From Flavivirga abyssicola (GTDB lineage: Bacteria; Bacteroidota; Bacteroidia; Flavobacteriales; Flavobacteriaceae), in contig NZ_CP141266.1 in the NCBI RefSeq assembly GCF_030540775.2, forward strand, positions 4,079,001 through 4,143,000: a stretch of DNA of 64,000 bases, read 5' to 3'. The translations under genes were made by a program, and so were the position numbers. Of this stretch, positions 1 through 7,515 are shown piece after piece. The first letter of the stretch is position 1. Every line of letters starts with the position of its first letter. Under the pieces are notes generated by a model. The model did no database searches. It saw nothing but the letters and a program-made list of their open reading frames with translations, and was not told the DNA's origin.

Positions 1-116
1 TTTAGGTGTATAAGACACTTTGGTATTAAATTTTTATAAAATAACTAATGAATGGTCTATTTTTTAAATAAAATGCAATATTTTATTAAAATCGCTTATA
101 ATTTTAAAACAGGATA

Positions 117-1004
117 TTAAAGCAATGTTTGTTGTTTGCTTTCATTAGGAATAGTAAGCGCATAACCTAGTTCGCTGTTTAATTTTTTTATAAAATAAGC
201 AGATAATAATGGGGACTCTTTTTCTATGTTTTGATGAATAAAAAAATCAATTTCCTTAATACCAGAATCTTTCCAAAGTTTTAATCGTTTCACCCAATCA
301 TCCAGACGAGAATAGTCGGTGGCATGATTAGCACCTACATACCTAACAAATGCGGTGGCATTGGTTAAACGCATATGCATTAAATCGCGTCTACCTGCCG
401 TATCTACAATAACATTTGAGATGTTGTTTGCTTCTAAGAGTTGATATAATTCTTCTGCTATCGTCTTATCATTATACCAATCCGTATGCCTAAATTCAAT
501 GGCTAAGGGGATTTCATTTGGCCAATTTTCCACGAAAGTGACTACCTTATTAAAATCCTTAGGAGCAAAATTGCTATGCATTTGCAAAAAAATAGTTCCC
601 AGTTTTTCTTTTAAATTAGAAGCATTGTATAAATAATTCTCAACAATTGCCTGCGTTTCATTTAATCGTTTCCAATGACTTATTTCCTGATTTAATTTGG
701 GGAAAAATTTAAATCCTGCAGGTGTTTTATTATACCAGGTAGCAAATTGTTCGGCTGGAAAAATTCTATAGAATGTGGCATTTAACTCAATGGAATTGAA
801 TTGTCTAGAATAATATGCTAACTCATCTTTGGTACCTCTTGGATAAAACCCTTTGAGATCTGCCCTATTCCATTTTGCACACCCTACATAAATTTCGGGA
901 ATGTTATCATCTTTTACTTTACTTAATACTTTATTGGTCTCTAAATGATCTTCAGGTAAAGTAAAATCAATTATTTCTGGGTTGTCTACTCTTCCAAATT
1001 TCAT
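117..1004 (-). CDS. DUF72 (YecE-like) family protein
   Basis: A 295-residue soluble protein of the DUF72/YecE family, which adopts a TIM-barrel fold; the biochemical role of the family is not settled. The signature VGCAKW is at residues 40-45, where relatives have a (V/I)GTSGW-like strand, and the SIELNATFYR stretch near residues 71-80 is the other family hallmark. About 35 extra residues precede the first strand, so an internal start is possible, though no better methionine exists before the motif. It is transcribed away from the TetR gene to its right with about 310 bases between them. No signal peptide or membrane segment is seen. The family call is firm; any function is not. Confidence 0.9.
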   Translation of the reverse strand: MKFGRVDNPEIIDFTLPEDHLETNKVLSKVKDDNIPEIYVGCAKWNRADLKGFYPRGTKDELAYYSRQFNSIELNATFYRIFPAEQFATWYNKTPAGFKFFPKLNQEISHWKRLNETQAIVENYLYNASNLKEKLGTIFLQMHSNFAPKDFNKVVTFVENWPNEIPLAIEFRHTDWYNDKTIAEELYQLLEANNISNVIVDTAGRRDLMHMRLTNATAFVRYVGANHATDYSRLDDWVKRLKLWKDSGIKEIDFFIHQNIEKESPLLSAYFIKKLNSELGYALTIPNESKQQTLL

Positions 1005-1313
1005 ATATATACATTATGTTTGTTTATCGAATTCAAATGTAGTAAAAATGTTATGCTTTAGAGCATTTAGATTTACTTAGGCTGAAAACTTTTGACACTA
1101 ATTTTACGAATTAAAAATCTACAAATTAAAAAATAATAGTTACTTGTGTTTTAATTTTTATAACGTATTGACTGTTCACTGAATACTGAATATTCCTCTC
1201 AATCCCCAAAGTAAAAGTTGAAATAAAAAAAGGAGTTTTATCGCAAATAACAAAAATTTAACAATTAGGTTTAAAAATATTTTATACATTTGGAACGTTC
1301 ATTTCAAATAGAT
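1005..1313. other. Intergenic region between divergent DUF72 and TetR genes
   Basis: This AT-rich 309-base gap separates two divergent genes. Its right end holds the promoter and operator of the TetR gene described separately. The rest shows no reading frame or clear hairpin that I could support. Confidence 0.6.
1285..1310 (+). promoter_or_regulatory. TetR promoter (-7 box) and operator copy 1
   Basis: TACATTTG at 1285-1292 fits the Bacteroidota -7 consensus TAnnTTTG. Overlapping it, 1288-1310 matches 19 of 23 positions of the near-perfect palindrome found before the SDR gene at 1908-1933 (shared half-sites ATTTG.AAC and TTTCAAATA). A repressor bound here would cover the promoter, so autoregulation is inferred. 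Confidence 0.6.
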
Positions 1314-1895
1314 ATGCCAAAAGTAGAAACATTTAATAAAGAGTTAGTCTTAAAACAAGCTACTGATGTTTTTCATGACAAGGGATTTAATGCCGCGTCC
1401 ATGCAAGACCTAGTAGATGCTACAGATCTTAATAGATCGAGTATATACAACTCTTTTGGAAGTAAATTAGATTTGTTTTTAGAGTGTTTAAAATCATATA
1501 AAGAAATGCATTCTACAAGAATATCGGAGACTTTAGAAAAGGCTCATAATCCATTACATGCTATAGAGCTTCTTTTTGAATATTATTTGAATGAAATTAT
1601 TAATGACAAAGAAGATAAAGGTTGTTTGATTACCAATTGCACATCAGAAATGGCAAATCAGGAACCATCCATTACAAATTTTTTATGTTCTAATCAGATT
1701 TTTTTTATTGGATTTTTAGAAGACCTGGTTCGTAAGGGTCAGGAAGAATCAGCCATTAACCTTAACAGAACTCCAAATGAATATGCCCTATATTTATTTT
1801 CGTCTATTCAAGGTTTTAGAACTGCTGGAATACTAATCTCAAACAAGAGCAAGTTGAAAACTATTGCAAAAACAATTATACAAACATTAATTTAA
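1314..1895 (+). CDS. TetR/AcrR family transcriptional regulator
   Basis: A 193-residue one-component regulator. The N-terminal TetR helix-turn-helix spans about residues 10-52, with the turn region around SMQDLVDATDLNRSSIYNSF (residues 29-48), and the remainder is the alpha-helical ligand-binding and dimerisation domain. A TTG at 1290 would extend the frame by eight residues, but it lies inside the promoter and operator, so the ATG at 1314 is chosen. The SDR gene begins 50 bases downstream on the same strand and has its own operator, making it the likely target. The C-terminal domain resembles regulators of small-molecule detoxification, but the ligand cannot be read from sequence. Confidence 0.9.
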   Translation: MPKVETFNKELVLKQATDVFHDKGFNAASMQDLVDATDLNRSSIYNSFGSKLDLFLECLKSYKEMHSTRISETLEKAHNPLHAIELLFEYYLNEIINDKEDKGCLITNCTSEMANQEPSITNFLCSNQIFFIGFLEDLVRKGQEESAINLNRTPNEYALYLFSSIQGFRTAGILISNKSKLKTIAKTIIQTLI

Positions 1896-1907
1896 TTTTT
1901 TTTAACC

Positions 1908-1933
1908 TTATTTGAAACGATTGTTTCAAATAA
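1908..1933. promoter_or_regulatory. Palindromic operator copy 2, before the SDR gene
   Basis: Perfect inverted repeat with 11-base arms, TTATTTGAAAC at 1908-1918 and GTTTCAAATAA at 1923-1933, separated by GATT. It lies 12 bases before the SDR start codon and resembles the site before the TetR gene. Such dyads are typical TetR dimer sites; binding is inferred. Confidence 0.7.
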
Positions 1934-1945
1934 AAATATATTACT

Positions 1946-2695
1946 ATGAGTAAATTAAAAAACAAAGTCGCCATTATTACTGGCGCAAACAGTGGAATTG
2001 GCTTGGCTACTGCCAAATTATTCTTAGAGGAAGGCGCTAAAGTTGTTATCTCTGGAAGACGACAAGAAGCCTTAGATGAAGTAGCAGAAACACTAGAAGG
2101 GGATTTTATAACTGTTCTGGCAGATGTATCGAAACCCGAAGATAATGTCAAGCTTATTAAAGAAGCTACAAATGCTTACGGAAACATTGATGTATTATTC
2201 CTTAATGCTGGAATAGCTCCTGTGTCTCCAACTACAGAGGTTACAGCAAATCATTATGACGACGTTTTTAATACTAATGTTAGAGGGCCTATTTTAGCTA
2301 CAAAAGAAGCTTTACCTCATATAAATGATGGTGGAAGCATATTATTTACTGGTTCTATTGTGAAGGACAAAGTATTTGATGGTTTTGGTGTATATTCTGC
2401 CAGTAAAGGGGCTCTACGCGCTTATTCAAAGGTGTTGACCTCTGAAGTGAAATCCAGAGGAATTCGTGTCAATACGATTGCTCCAGGACCTATTGACACC
2501 CCTATTTATGGAAAATTAGGTTTACCTGAGGATGTGTTGGAAGAAAACGGGAAAAACTTTGCTGCAATGGTACCTCTTGGGCGTTTTGGAGTTTCTGAAG
2601 AGATAGCAAAAACGGCTTTATTCCTGGCTTCTGATGATGCTTCTTATGTAAATGGTATAGACCTAGCGGTTGATGGTGGTTTAAGTCAGGTTTAA
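1946..2695 (+). CDS. SDR family oxidoreductase
   Basis: A 249-residue classical short-chain dehydrogenase/reductase. The cofactor glycine motif TGANSGIG is at residues 12-19, NAG at 87-89, and the catalytic Ser137, Tyr150 and Lys154 (YSASK) are all present. SGRR at residues 36-39 after beta-2 suggests NADPH preference. The C-terminal DGG near residue 244 is typical. Its substrate is unknown: it resembles FabG, but the window has a separate fabG at 18.6 kb in a housekeeping setting, so this copy is more likely an inducible carbonyl reductase controlled by the adjacent TetR protein. A terminator hairpin follows directly. Confidence 0.92.
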   Translation: MSKLKNKVAIITGANSGIGLATAKLFLEEGAKVVISGRRQEALDEVAETLEGDFITVLADVSKPEDNVKLIKEATNAYGNIDVLFLNAGIAPVSPTTEVTANHYDDVFNTNVRGPILATKEALPHINDGGSILFTGSIVKDKVFDGFGVYSASKGALRAYSKVLTSEVKSRGIRVNTIAPGPIDTPIYGKLGLPEDVLEENGKNFAAMVPLGRFGVSEEIAKTALFLASDDASYVNGIDLAVDGGLSQV

Positions 2696-2704
2696 AACTC
2701 TAAT

Positions 2705-2735
2705 CAAGGCTGAAAAATACTCTTTTTCAGCCTTG
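2705..2735. terminator. Terminator hairpin after the SDR gene
   Basis: Perfect 13-base inverted repeat, CAAGGCTGAAAAA (2705-2717) and TTTTTCAGCCTTG (2723-2735), with a five-base loop. It begins ten bases after the SDR stop codon and is followed by a T-rich stretch. Confidence 0.75.
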
Positions 2736-2760
2736 TTGTTAATAAACTCGTTAACAATTA

Positions 2761-2768
2761 TAAATTTG
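2761..2768 (+). promoter_or_regulatory. Candidate Bacteroidota promoter (-7 box)
   Basis: TAAATTTG matches TAnnTTTG exactly, and a TTG at 2736-2738 lies 22 bases upstream in the -33 position. It sits about 50 bases before the next gene on the plus strand. Confidence 0.5.
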
Positions 2769-2818
2769 GTGATACGTTTTAAGTTCCTATAATCTATATT
2801 TTTATGAAAAACTAAATT

Positions 2819-3235
2819 ATGAACACCAGACAATTTAATCTTAAAAGTATCCGCCCAGAAGTACCTTCTACGACTATTAACGATACCATGACTAGCGATG
2901 AGCGTTTTCAAAACCTGGTTTTAAGACCTATTGTAAAGTTACAAAGTGACTTATTAATTGCTGTTTTTAAAAATTATGTAGTGAAACACAAATCGGTTTT
3001 TTATGATTTATCTACCGAAAAGCGCATTATTTATATTGAAAATGCGATTCAAAAAGACATGAAGTTTAGAAATGCTTTAAAAGGAATGATTATTGGTCAG
3101 TTCACGGTTGAAGAATATCAATTATACATACAAAATTCGTCTGCTTTAAATAAACGAATGATGCGTATTGTTAAAGAACGCTTACTTAGTAATATTCAAC
3201 TTTTAGAAAACCCAGAATTACTTGCTGCTGTTTAG
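2819..3235 (+). CDS. Conserved hypothetical protein
   Basis: A 138-residue soluble, charged and mainly helical protein with no signal peptide or membrane segment. I recognise it as a protein widespread in Flavobacteriaceae but without a known function; some databases label relatives as glyoxalase, yet the metal-binding residues and beta-alpha-beta-beta-beta modules of glyoxalases are not evident, so that name should not be trusted. The N-terminus is polar (SIRPEVPSTTIND) and residues from about 30 onward form amphipathic helices. It has its own terminator and promoter upstream and stands alone between the SDR gene and a convergent DUF2461 gene. Confidence 0.75.
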   Translation: MNTRQFNLKSIRPEVPSTTINDTMTSDERFQNLVLRPIVKLQSDLLIAVFKNYVVKHKSVFYDLSTEKRIIYIENAIQKDMKFRNALKGMIIGQFTVEEYQLYIQNSSALNKRMMRIVKERLLSNIQLLENPELLAAV

Positions 3236-3333
3236 TTTTAAGTATCTAAAAGTACAAACGAACCCTGTCATTACGAGGAGAGAATCGACGCAGTAATCTT
3301 TTGAATTTGAACTTTTCCACACCAAACGCAAGC

Positions 3334-4014
3334 CTAAATTAGAGACACGCCATTTAAATCTGTGGTAAGTACATCACTCATGTAATCAAAATAAGGTCTA
3401 ATAGCCTTAAATGATTCGTTTACATCTTTTATAAAATTAGCATCCAGAACTTCTTTATCCGTATACTTCTTAGTAAATATATATTGCTTCTTTTTTATAA
3501 GATCAATGGCTTTATGCTCTTTACTAAAACCTTTTGGGGCAGTTTTTACCTCGTCTCCAACAAATGTGTCACCCCACACGCTATTAAACTTTTTATTTGC
3601 TAAGATTTCACGAATTTCACTATCATCCATTTCAAATTCCTTTCTAATTCGCAATAAATCGGCTGGAGCTGGTTCCCAAAAACCCGTAGCAATAAAACTT
3701 TCGTTATTGGGTTGAATATGAAGATAATATCCACCTCTTAATCTTGGTTTGGTTCTATGGAACGAACCACCGAAATGTGTTTTATAAGGATCTTTGTTTT
3801 TTGAAAAACGCACATCTCTATAAATTCTAAACATTTTTAACTTATCGATTTCATCATGTGTATTAAGCGCATCAAAAATAGTGCTATAGACTTGTTTAAC
3901 TTCTGCTTCCATGGTTTTAAATGCTTTCTTTCGTTCATTAAACCAGTCTCTATTGTTATTTTTTTCTAATTTTTTAAAAAAATCTAATGCTTCTTTTGGA
4001 ACTGTTATACTCAT
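3334..4014 (-). CDS. DUF2461 domain-containing protein
   Basis: A 226-residue protein of the DUF2461 (TIGR02453) family, whose function is unknown. Typical features are present: an N-terminal helix with NNRDWFNERK, the RIYRDVRFSKNKDPYKTHFG stretch around residues 68-87, and GGYYLHIQP near the middle. The frame is open for 14 more codons upstream, but MSITVPKEAL at 4014 is the start expected for the family. No signal peptide is present. The TruA-like gene lies upstream on the same strand about 90 bases away, so they may be co-transcribed. Confidence 0.88.
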   Translation of the reverse strand: MSITVPKEALDFFKKLEKNNNRDWFNERKKAFKTMEAEVKQVYSTIFDALNTHDEIDKLKMFRIYRDVRFSKNKDPYKTHFGGSFHRTKPRLRGGYYLHIQPNNESFIATGFWEPAPADLLRIRKEFEMDDSEIREILANKKFNSVWGDTFVGDEVKTAPKGFSKEHKAIDLIKKKQYIFTKKYTDKEVLDANFIKDVNESFKAIRPYFDYMSDVLTTDLNGVSLI

Positions 4015-4104
4015 GTTTATTGCGTCTTTTGAAAGTTGATTAATACTCTTAAACAAGGTTCACGTTATTTAAATAATGTGAGGTAAATTACAAAAATCAC
4101 TTTA

Positions 4105-4881
4105 TTATTCAAATTCAATTTTGTTAAGAATCAGTCCTGATGCTGGAGCTATATACTCCATTCTTGTTTCACTACCGGGTAATAGGCTTGTTTTTATGTC
4201 TTCTATAGATAATTTACCTTTTCCCAAATCGATTAGTGTCCCCATCATTAATCGTATTTGATTTCTCATAAATCCTTTACCTCTCACTCTTAGTAAAAAG
4301 GTGTTTTCAGGAAAATAATTTGCTGAATACATGGTGTTTTCTACTAATTCACATAATAGGATTTCCCTATTGTAAATACCATTATCTGTGGGCTTATAGC
4401 AATAAGATTTAAAGTAGTGCTCACCTTCAAAAAGTTTTGCGCCTTGTTTCATAAGACCAATGTCCAGATTGTCGAGGATAGTCGTCATTATTGGCGCACA
4501 AAATGGGTGGCATTTCTCGCCACAGGTAAATAAATAAAGATACTCTTTAATTTTTGAGTGATTTATTATATTGAATTCAGCGTCTACTTCTCGTATACTG
4601 GTCGCTCTTATGTCTTGCGGCAGGTTATGATTAAACAGATCTAAAAAAGAATCTTGATCTTCAATGGGTTCAAATAGAAACAACTCAAAGGCAGCATTTT
4701 CAGCAGACACCATTGCATCAGTTCTCCCGGAACTTAAACTTTTAAACCGCTTACCTTCGAGAATAAAATTTAAGGTCCTGTCTACCATCAAATGCAGCGT
4801 TTTTACATTGGGTTGCTTTTGCCAACCGTGAAAACGATATCCTAAATATTGGATAGTAAAAACGTAAAAATATTTTTTCAT
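4105..4881 (-). CDS. Divergent TruA-type tRNA pseudouridine synthase
   Basis: A 258-residue member of the TruA family, which converts uridine to pseudouridine in the tRNA anticodon stem. The catalytic aspartate is Asp55 in SSGRTDAMVSA; canonical TruA has GRTDAGVHA, so the glycine and histidine after the aspartate are changed. Other TruA landmarks persist: the N-terminal IQYLGYRFHGWQKQP, KEYLYLF, RGKGFMRNQIRLMMGTL and the C-terminal APASGLIL. Its length is near the family norm. The changed loop suggests a paralogue with altered target rather than the housekeeping enzyme, but no second copy is in the window to compare. Confidence 0.85.
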   Translation of the reverse strand: MKKYFYVFTIQYLGYRFHGWQKQPNVKTLHLMVDRTLNFILEGKRFKSLSSGRTDAMVSAENAAFELFLFEPIEDQDSFLDLFNHNLPQDIRATSIREVDAEFNIINHSKIKEYLYLFTCGEKCHPFCAPIMTTILDNLDIGLMKQGAKLFEGEHYFKSYCYKPTDNGIYNREILLCELVENTMYSANYFPENTFLLRVRGKGFMRNQIRLMMGTLIDLGKGKLSIEDIKTSLLPGSETRMEYIAPASGLILNKIEFE

Positions 4882-4981
4882 TTTTTAATATTAATCTGAT
4901 TCGAAAAATACGTTGTTTATTAATTGTGACAAAAAATTTATAGCTTGTATATCTAACTTAACTAACTAAACACTCATAATT

Positions 4982-5079
4982 ATGACTAAAACATCAACTA
5001 ATAAACCACCTGATTGGTTTTGGATAGTGTAAGTGTTATTGCTCTTATTTGGAAAAGATTTACTTATTATTTAATGTGA
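4982..5079 (+). pseudogene. Frameshifted remnant of a small flavobacterial membrane peptide gene
   Basis: An ATG at 4982 opens a short frame reading MTKTSTNKPPDWFWIV that stops at 5030. Shifting frame by skipping TA at 5030-5031 continues as SVIALIWKRFTYYLM and stops at 5079. From memory, small flavobacterial proteins of this type run K-P-P-x-W-F-W-I-V-S-V-I-A-L-I-W-N without interruption, so a two-base insertion has probably disabled this copy. The normal proteins are longer, so the 3' end is also lost or diverged. Confidence 0.5.
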
Positions 5080-5289
5080 GTTCGACATAAAATTTATAAA
5101 AAATAGACAAAAGCTCGTCACCCTGAGCGCAGTCGAAAGGTTTTAAAAATTCAGTTGTTTTAATTAGGTTTCGACTTTAGTTTATACTGAGTACTTCGAC
5201 TGAGCTCATTATAAACTATAGCCGAAGTACTCAACCTGACATTTGAATATAATTAACTGATTTTCATTTAAATAAAGCTAAAGTTGTAT

Positions 5290-5515
5290 CGAATTCACGT
5301 TATTTACTTTTCTTTGCTAGTCCAAAGAAAAGTAATAAACTTGCCTGCCATGCCTTTGTGTCGGAAGGCAGGGAACCCCGTCTTTATGAGATGTCTCGAA
5401 AATTTATCTTGAGTACTTCGACTGTGCTCAGCATAAACTAAAGTCGAAAGGCTCATGCTTCGCTCCGTCGACATGACAAATGGCTGTATTTTAAATAATT
5501 AACTTAGCTCTTTTG
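5290..5515. repeat. Dispersed intergenic element, copy 1
   Basis: Contains a perfect 13-base hairpin (TTACTTTTCTTTG at 5304-5316 and its complement at 5323-5335), then GGAAGGCAGGGAA, TTATGAGATGTCTCG and CTCATGCTTCGCTC followed by GTCGACATGACAAA. The same blocks occur in the same order near 20.80-20.95 kb. Copy 1 carries an extra TTCGACTG-type repeat between the blocks. Confidence 0.65.
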
Positions 5516-5589
5516 AGTGTTATTATATTACTGTTTAGGAGTCCATATTTATGGATACACTGCAACTGTCGGCAGGCAGGAATAGTGGT

Positions 5590-6996
5590 TTAGTTTATCC
5601 AGCATCCATCCCAAGGTGTATTTGGTTGTAATGGTATATCAAAAGCTTCTCCATTGTATGTGTTGCCATTAGCGCTTCCTGAAACTTCCAGAAAACGATA
5701 TGCCCAGCACTTTTGTGGGTGCTCTACCCTATTATTTTCTAATGTTAGATTTGTCATTTCTTTAAATACCAGATGTCCATTGTTGAGATAATTATCTCTA
5801 ACTACTAAATCGGCTCCTTTATACATGTAAAACCCGCAGTTATTACAGGTGTTATCATAAATATAAGTTGTCGCCGGGTTTGTTTTTGGACTATCATCAG
5901 AATACATAATAATGCCATTCCAATTGTTAACTGAAACTGTTGTCATGGTAATATCGTTATTTCTAATAGTAAGATCTCCTTTTTTCCAATATACTATAGG
6001 GCCATCTATATATTGACTTTCTTTTCCTTGCAGTAAAATATTGTTTTCAATAATTACATTTTTTCCATCTGTATTTACAATATCGCCCCCTCGGTTATGG
6101 TGAAAATAATTATTTCTTATGGTTATATCTTGACTGTTATAGCTTAAGCTTTCTACATCAATCCCGAATTGAGGAGAGGTGCCTTTGGTATGATGAATTT
6201 CGTTATTTTCTATTAAAACATCTGTGCCACCAACAATGGAGACCCCTTGTCTGCGGTTATCAACCATATTATTTCTTCTAATGTCAATGTGTTTTACTGA
6301 AGAACCTGCTCCTTTTTGACCCACCAAAAGAATAGCATCTCCATTTGCTTTTCCTAAAGTGACATTTTCTACAGTTACATATTCACTTTCATTCTGAATA
6401 CAAATTAAATGCCCTTCATCATGAACCGTTGAGCCGTCACTTTTTCTAGGAGTATATTCATGGTTTTCCCTGTCTCCTAAAATAGTTCCTCCAGAAATAA
6501 CCACATGTGCTTTTTCTGTTACTGTTATAGCACAGTAATTCCACTTATTATTGGGAGCCATTTCTATAATGGCGTTTTGGTCTAATAAAAATGCCATATT
6601 ACTTTTTAGTTCTATACCAGCCTGATAAATATCATTGCCATATTTACCAATCAGGTAATGACCTTCGGGTAAACAAATCTGTCCGTAGCCTTCTGATACA
6701 GCCCAATCGATAGCTTTTTGAATATTATCGGTTGTTCTCTCAGGATCTTTTCTATCATTTGGAATGTCCCATCTTTCTAATTCTATGATGTATTTTTCCG
6801 TTGGAATTTCATTATAGGACATGGTCTCTATAGGGGACATTGCACCCATAAAAGGATTAGGATTGTTGGTATCTGTGGGGCTTAATTCTGAATTAACAAA
6901 TACCTGTAAGTCTTCTGAATCTTCGAAACATGAATACATGCAAAGTGCTAAACAAAAAAGAAGCGTATATCTTTTTATATTGAAATAAGGAGTCAT
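5590..6996 (-). CDS. Right-handed parallel beta-helix lipoprotein
   Basis: A 468-residue secreted protein. Residues 1-22 form a signal peptide ending in CMYSC, so Cys23 is a probable lipidation site although the lipobox is not ideal. A pectate-lyase-like start (IQKAIDWAVSEGYGQICLPEGHY, about 90-115) is followed by many parallel beta-helix rungs rich in NN and isoleucine (VTVENVTLG, IDIRRNNMVDN, VLIENNEIHH, ITIRNNYFHHN). Such proteins bind, lyse or epimerise polysaccharides at the cell surface. No catalytic set was assigned with confidence. No sus-type or other carbohydrate genes lie beside it, so its substrate is open. Confidence 0.85.
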   Translation of the reverse strand: MTPYFNIKRYTLLFCLALCMYSCFEDSEDLQVFVNSELSPTDTNNPNPFMGAMSPIETMSYNEIPTEKYIIELERWDIPNDRKDPERTTDNIQKAIDWAVSEGYGQICLPEGHYLIGKYGNDIYQAGIELKSNMAFLLDQNAIIEMAPNNKWNYCAITVTEKAHVVISGGTILGDRENHEYTPRKSDGSTVHDEGHLICIQNESEYVTVENVTLGKANGDAILLVGQKGAGSSVKHIDIRRNNMVDNRRQGVSIVGGTDVLIENNEIHHTKGTSPQFGIDVESLSYNSQDITIRNNYFHHNRGGDIVNTDGKNVIIENNILLQGKESQYIDGPIVYWKKGDLTIRNNDITMTTVSVNNWNGIIMYSDDSPKTNPATTYIYDNTCNNCGFYMYKGADLVVRDNYLNNGHLVFKEMTNLTLENNRVEHPQKCWAYRFLEVSGSANGNTYNGEAFDIPLQPNTPWDGCWIN

Positions 6997-7064
6997 TAAT
7001 AAGTAGAATTTGAGGTTATTAATAAATCTACGTAGTAAAACAGAAAAAAGATTATGATTTATAA

Positions 7065-7100
7065 AACAAAAGGTATTAGAGTTTTCTAATACCTTTTGTT
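7065..7100. terminator. Strong terminator hairpin after the 7.1-7.5 kb gene
   Basis: Perfect 16-base inverted repeat (arms 7065-7080 and 7085-7100) with a GTTT loop. Read on the minus strand it lies just after the stop codon at 7121 and runs into TTTTGTTTTAT, as expected for intrinsic termination of the his transcript or of the small secreted protein gene. Confidence 0.8.
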
Positions 7101-7120
7101 AATATTTTAAATCAGGAATG

Positions 7121-7471
7121 CTATCTAGCATCGTAAGCATTGTAAGCAGCTAATTGTTTTGAAGTTAATAAGCTTCTTTTATAAGCCATTGTTTCGCTAA
7201 GTATAGGTGTCATAGCTTCTCTGTATGCTTCTTTCTTCTTTTTCTTTGATCTAGGTAAGTCATTTTCAAAAAGAACGAGTTTTTTATAAGCTTCCTTAAG
7301 TTTTAATGTTTGTTCCTCGGTTAGCTTTAATGATTTATCATTCTCTGTCAACATAACATTATCTTTCTTAATCAATTCATTTATCTGGCTATCAACATCT
7401 TGCTGAGCAAATGTAACTGATGAGGCCATTATGAAAAATAATAATGATAGGGTTGTTTTTTGTAGGTTCAT
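7121..7471 (-). CDS. Small exported protein, possibly Spy/CpxP-like
   Basis: A 116-residue protein with a clear signal peptide (MNLQKTTLSLLFFIMASSVTFA, cleavage near residue 22). The mature part is helical and highly charged, with LTEEQTLKLKEAYKKL near residues 50-65, a lysine run SKKKKK, and SLLTSKQLAAYNAY near the C-terminus. The spaced LTxxQ motifs recall periplasmic Spy/CpxP chaperone-like proteins, but this is only a resemblance. It begins 45 bases after hisIE on the same strand and ends at a strong terminator, so it may be carried on the his transcript or have its own promoter. Confidence 0.75.
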   Translation of the reverse strand: MNLQKTTLSLLFFIMASSVTFAQQDVDSQINELIKKDNVMLTENDKSLKLTEEQTLKLKEAYKKLVLFENDLPRSKKKKKEAYREAMTPILSETMAYKRSLLTSKQLAAYNAYDAR

Positions 7472-7515
7472 GGGTGCAATAATTTAAATTATAGAGTAAA
7501 TATAATAAATTTTAA

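Larger units (their letters stand above)
4882..5589. other. Repeat-rich intergenic region
   Basis: This 708-base gap holds a broken small gene (4982-5079), several copies of a short repeat built on TTCGACTG..CTCAG (near 5127-5142, 5194-5230 and 5412-5446), and one copy of a longer element shared with 20.8 kb. GGCAGGCAGGAA near 5571-5582 is another palindrome fragment. No intact gene is present. Confidence 0.7.

Noticed and set aside
1290-1313. TTG start that would lengthen the TetR protein by eight residues
   Set aside because: It falls inside the TACATTTG promoter box and operator, so it cannot normally be in the transcript.
1876-2151. Open frame antisense to the SDR gene start
   Set aside because: Lies opposite a strongly conserved SDR coding sequence and covers the operator; no protein features.
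2819-3235. Annotation as glyoxalase
   Set aside because: The metal-binding residues and repeated beta-alpha-beta modules of glyoxalase I are not visible; the name seems to be inherited annotation.
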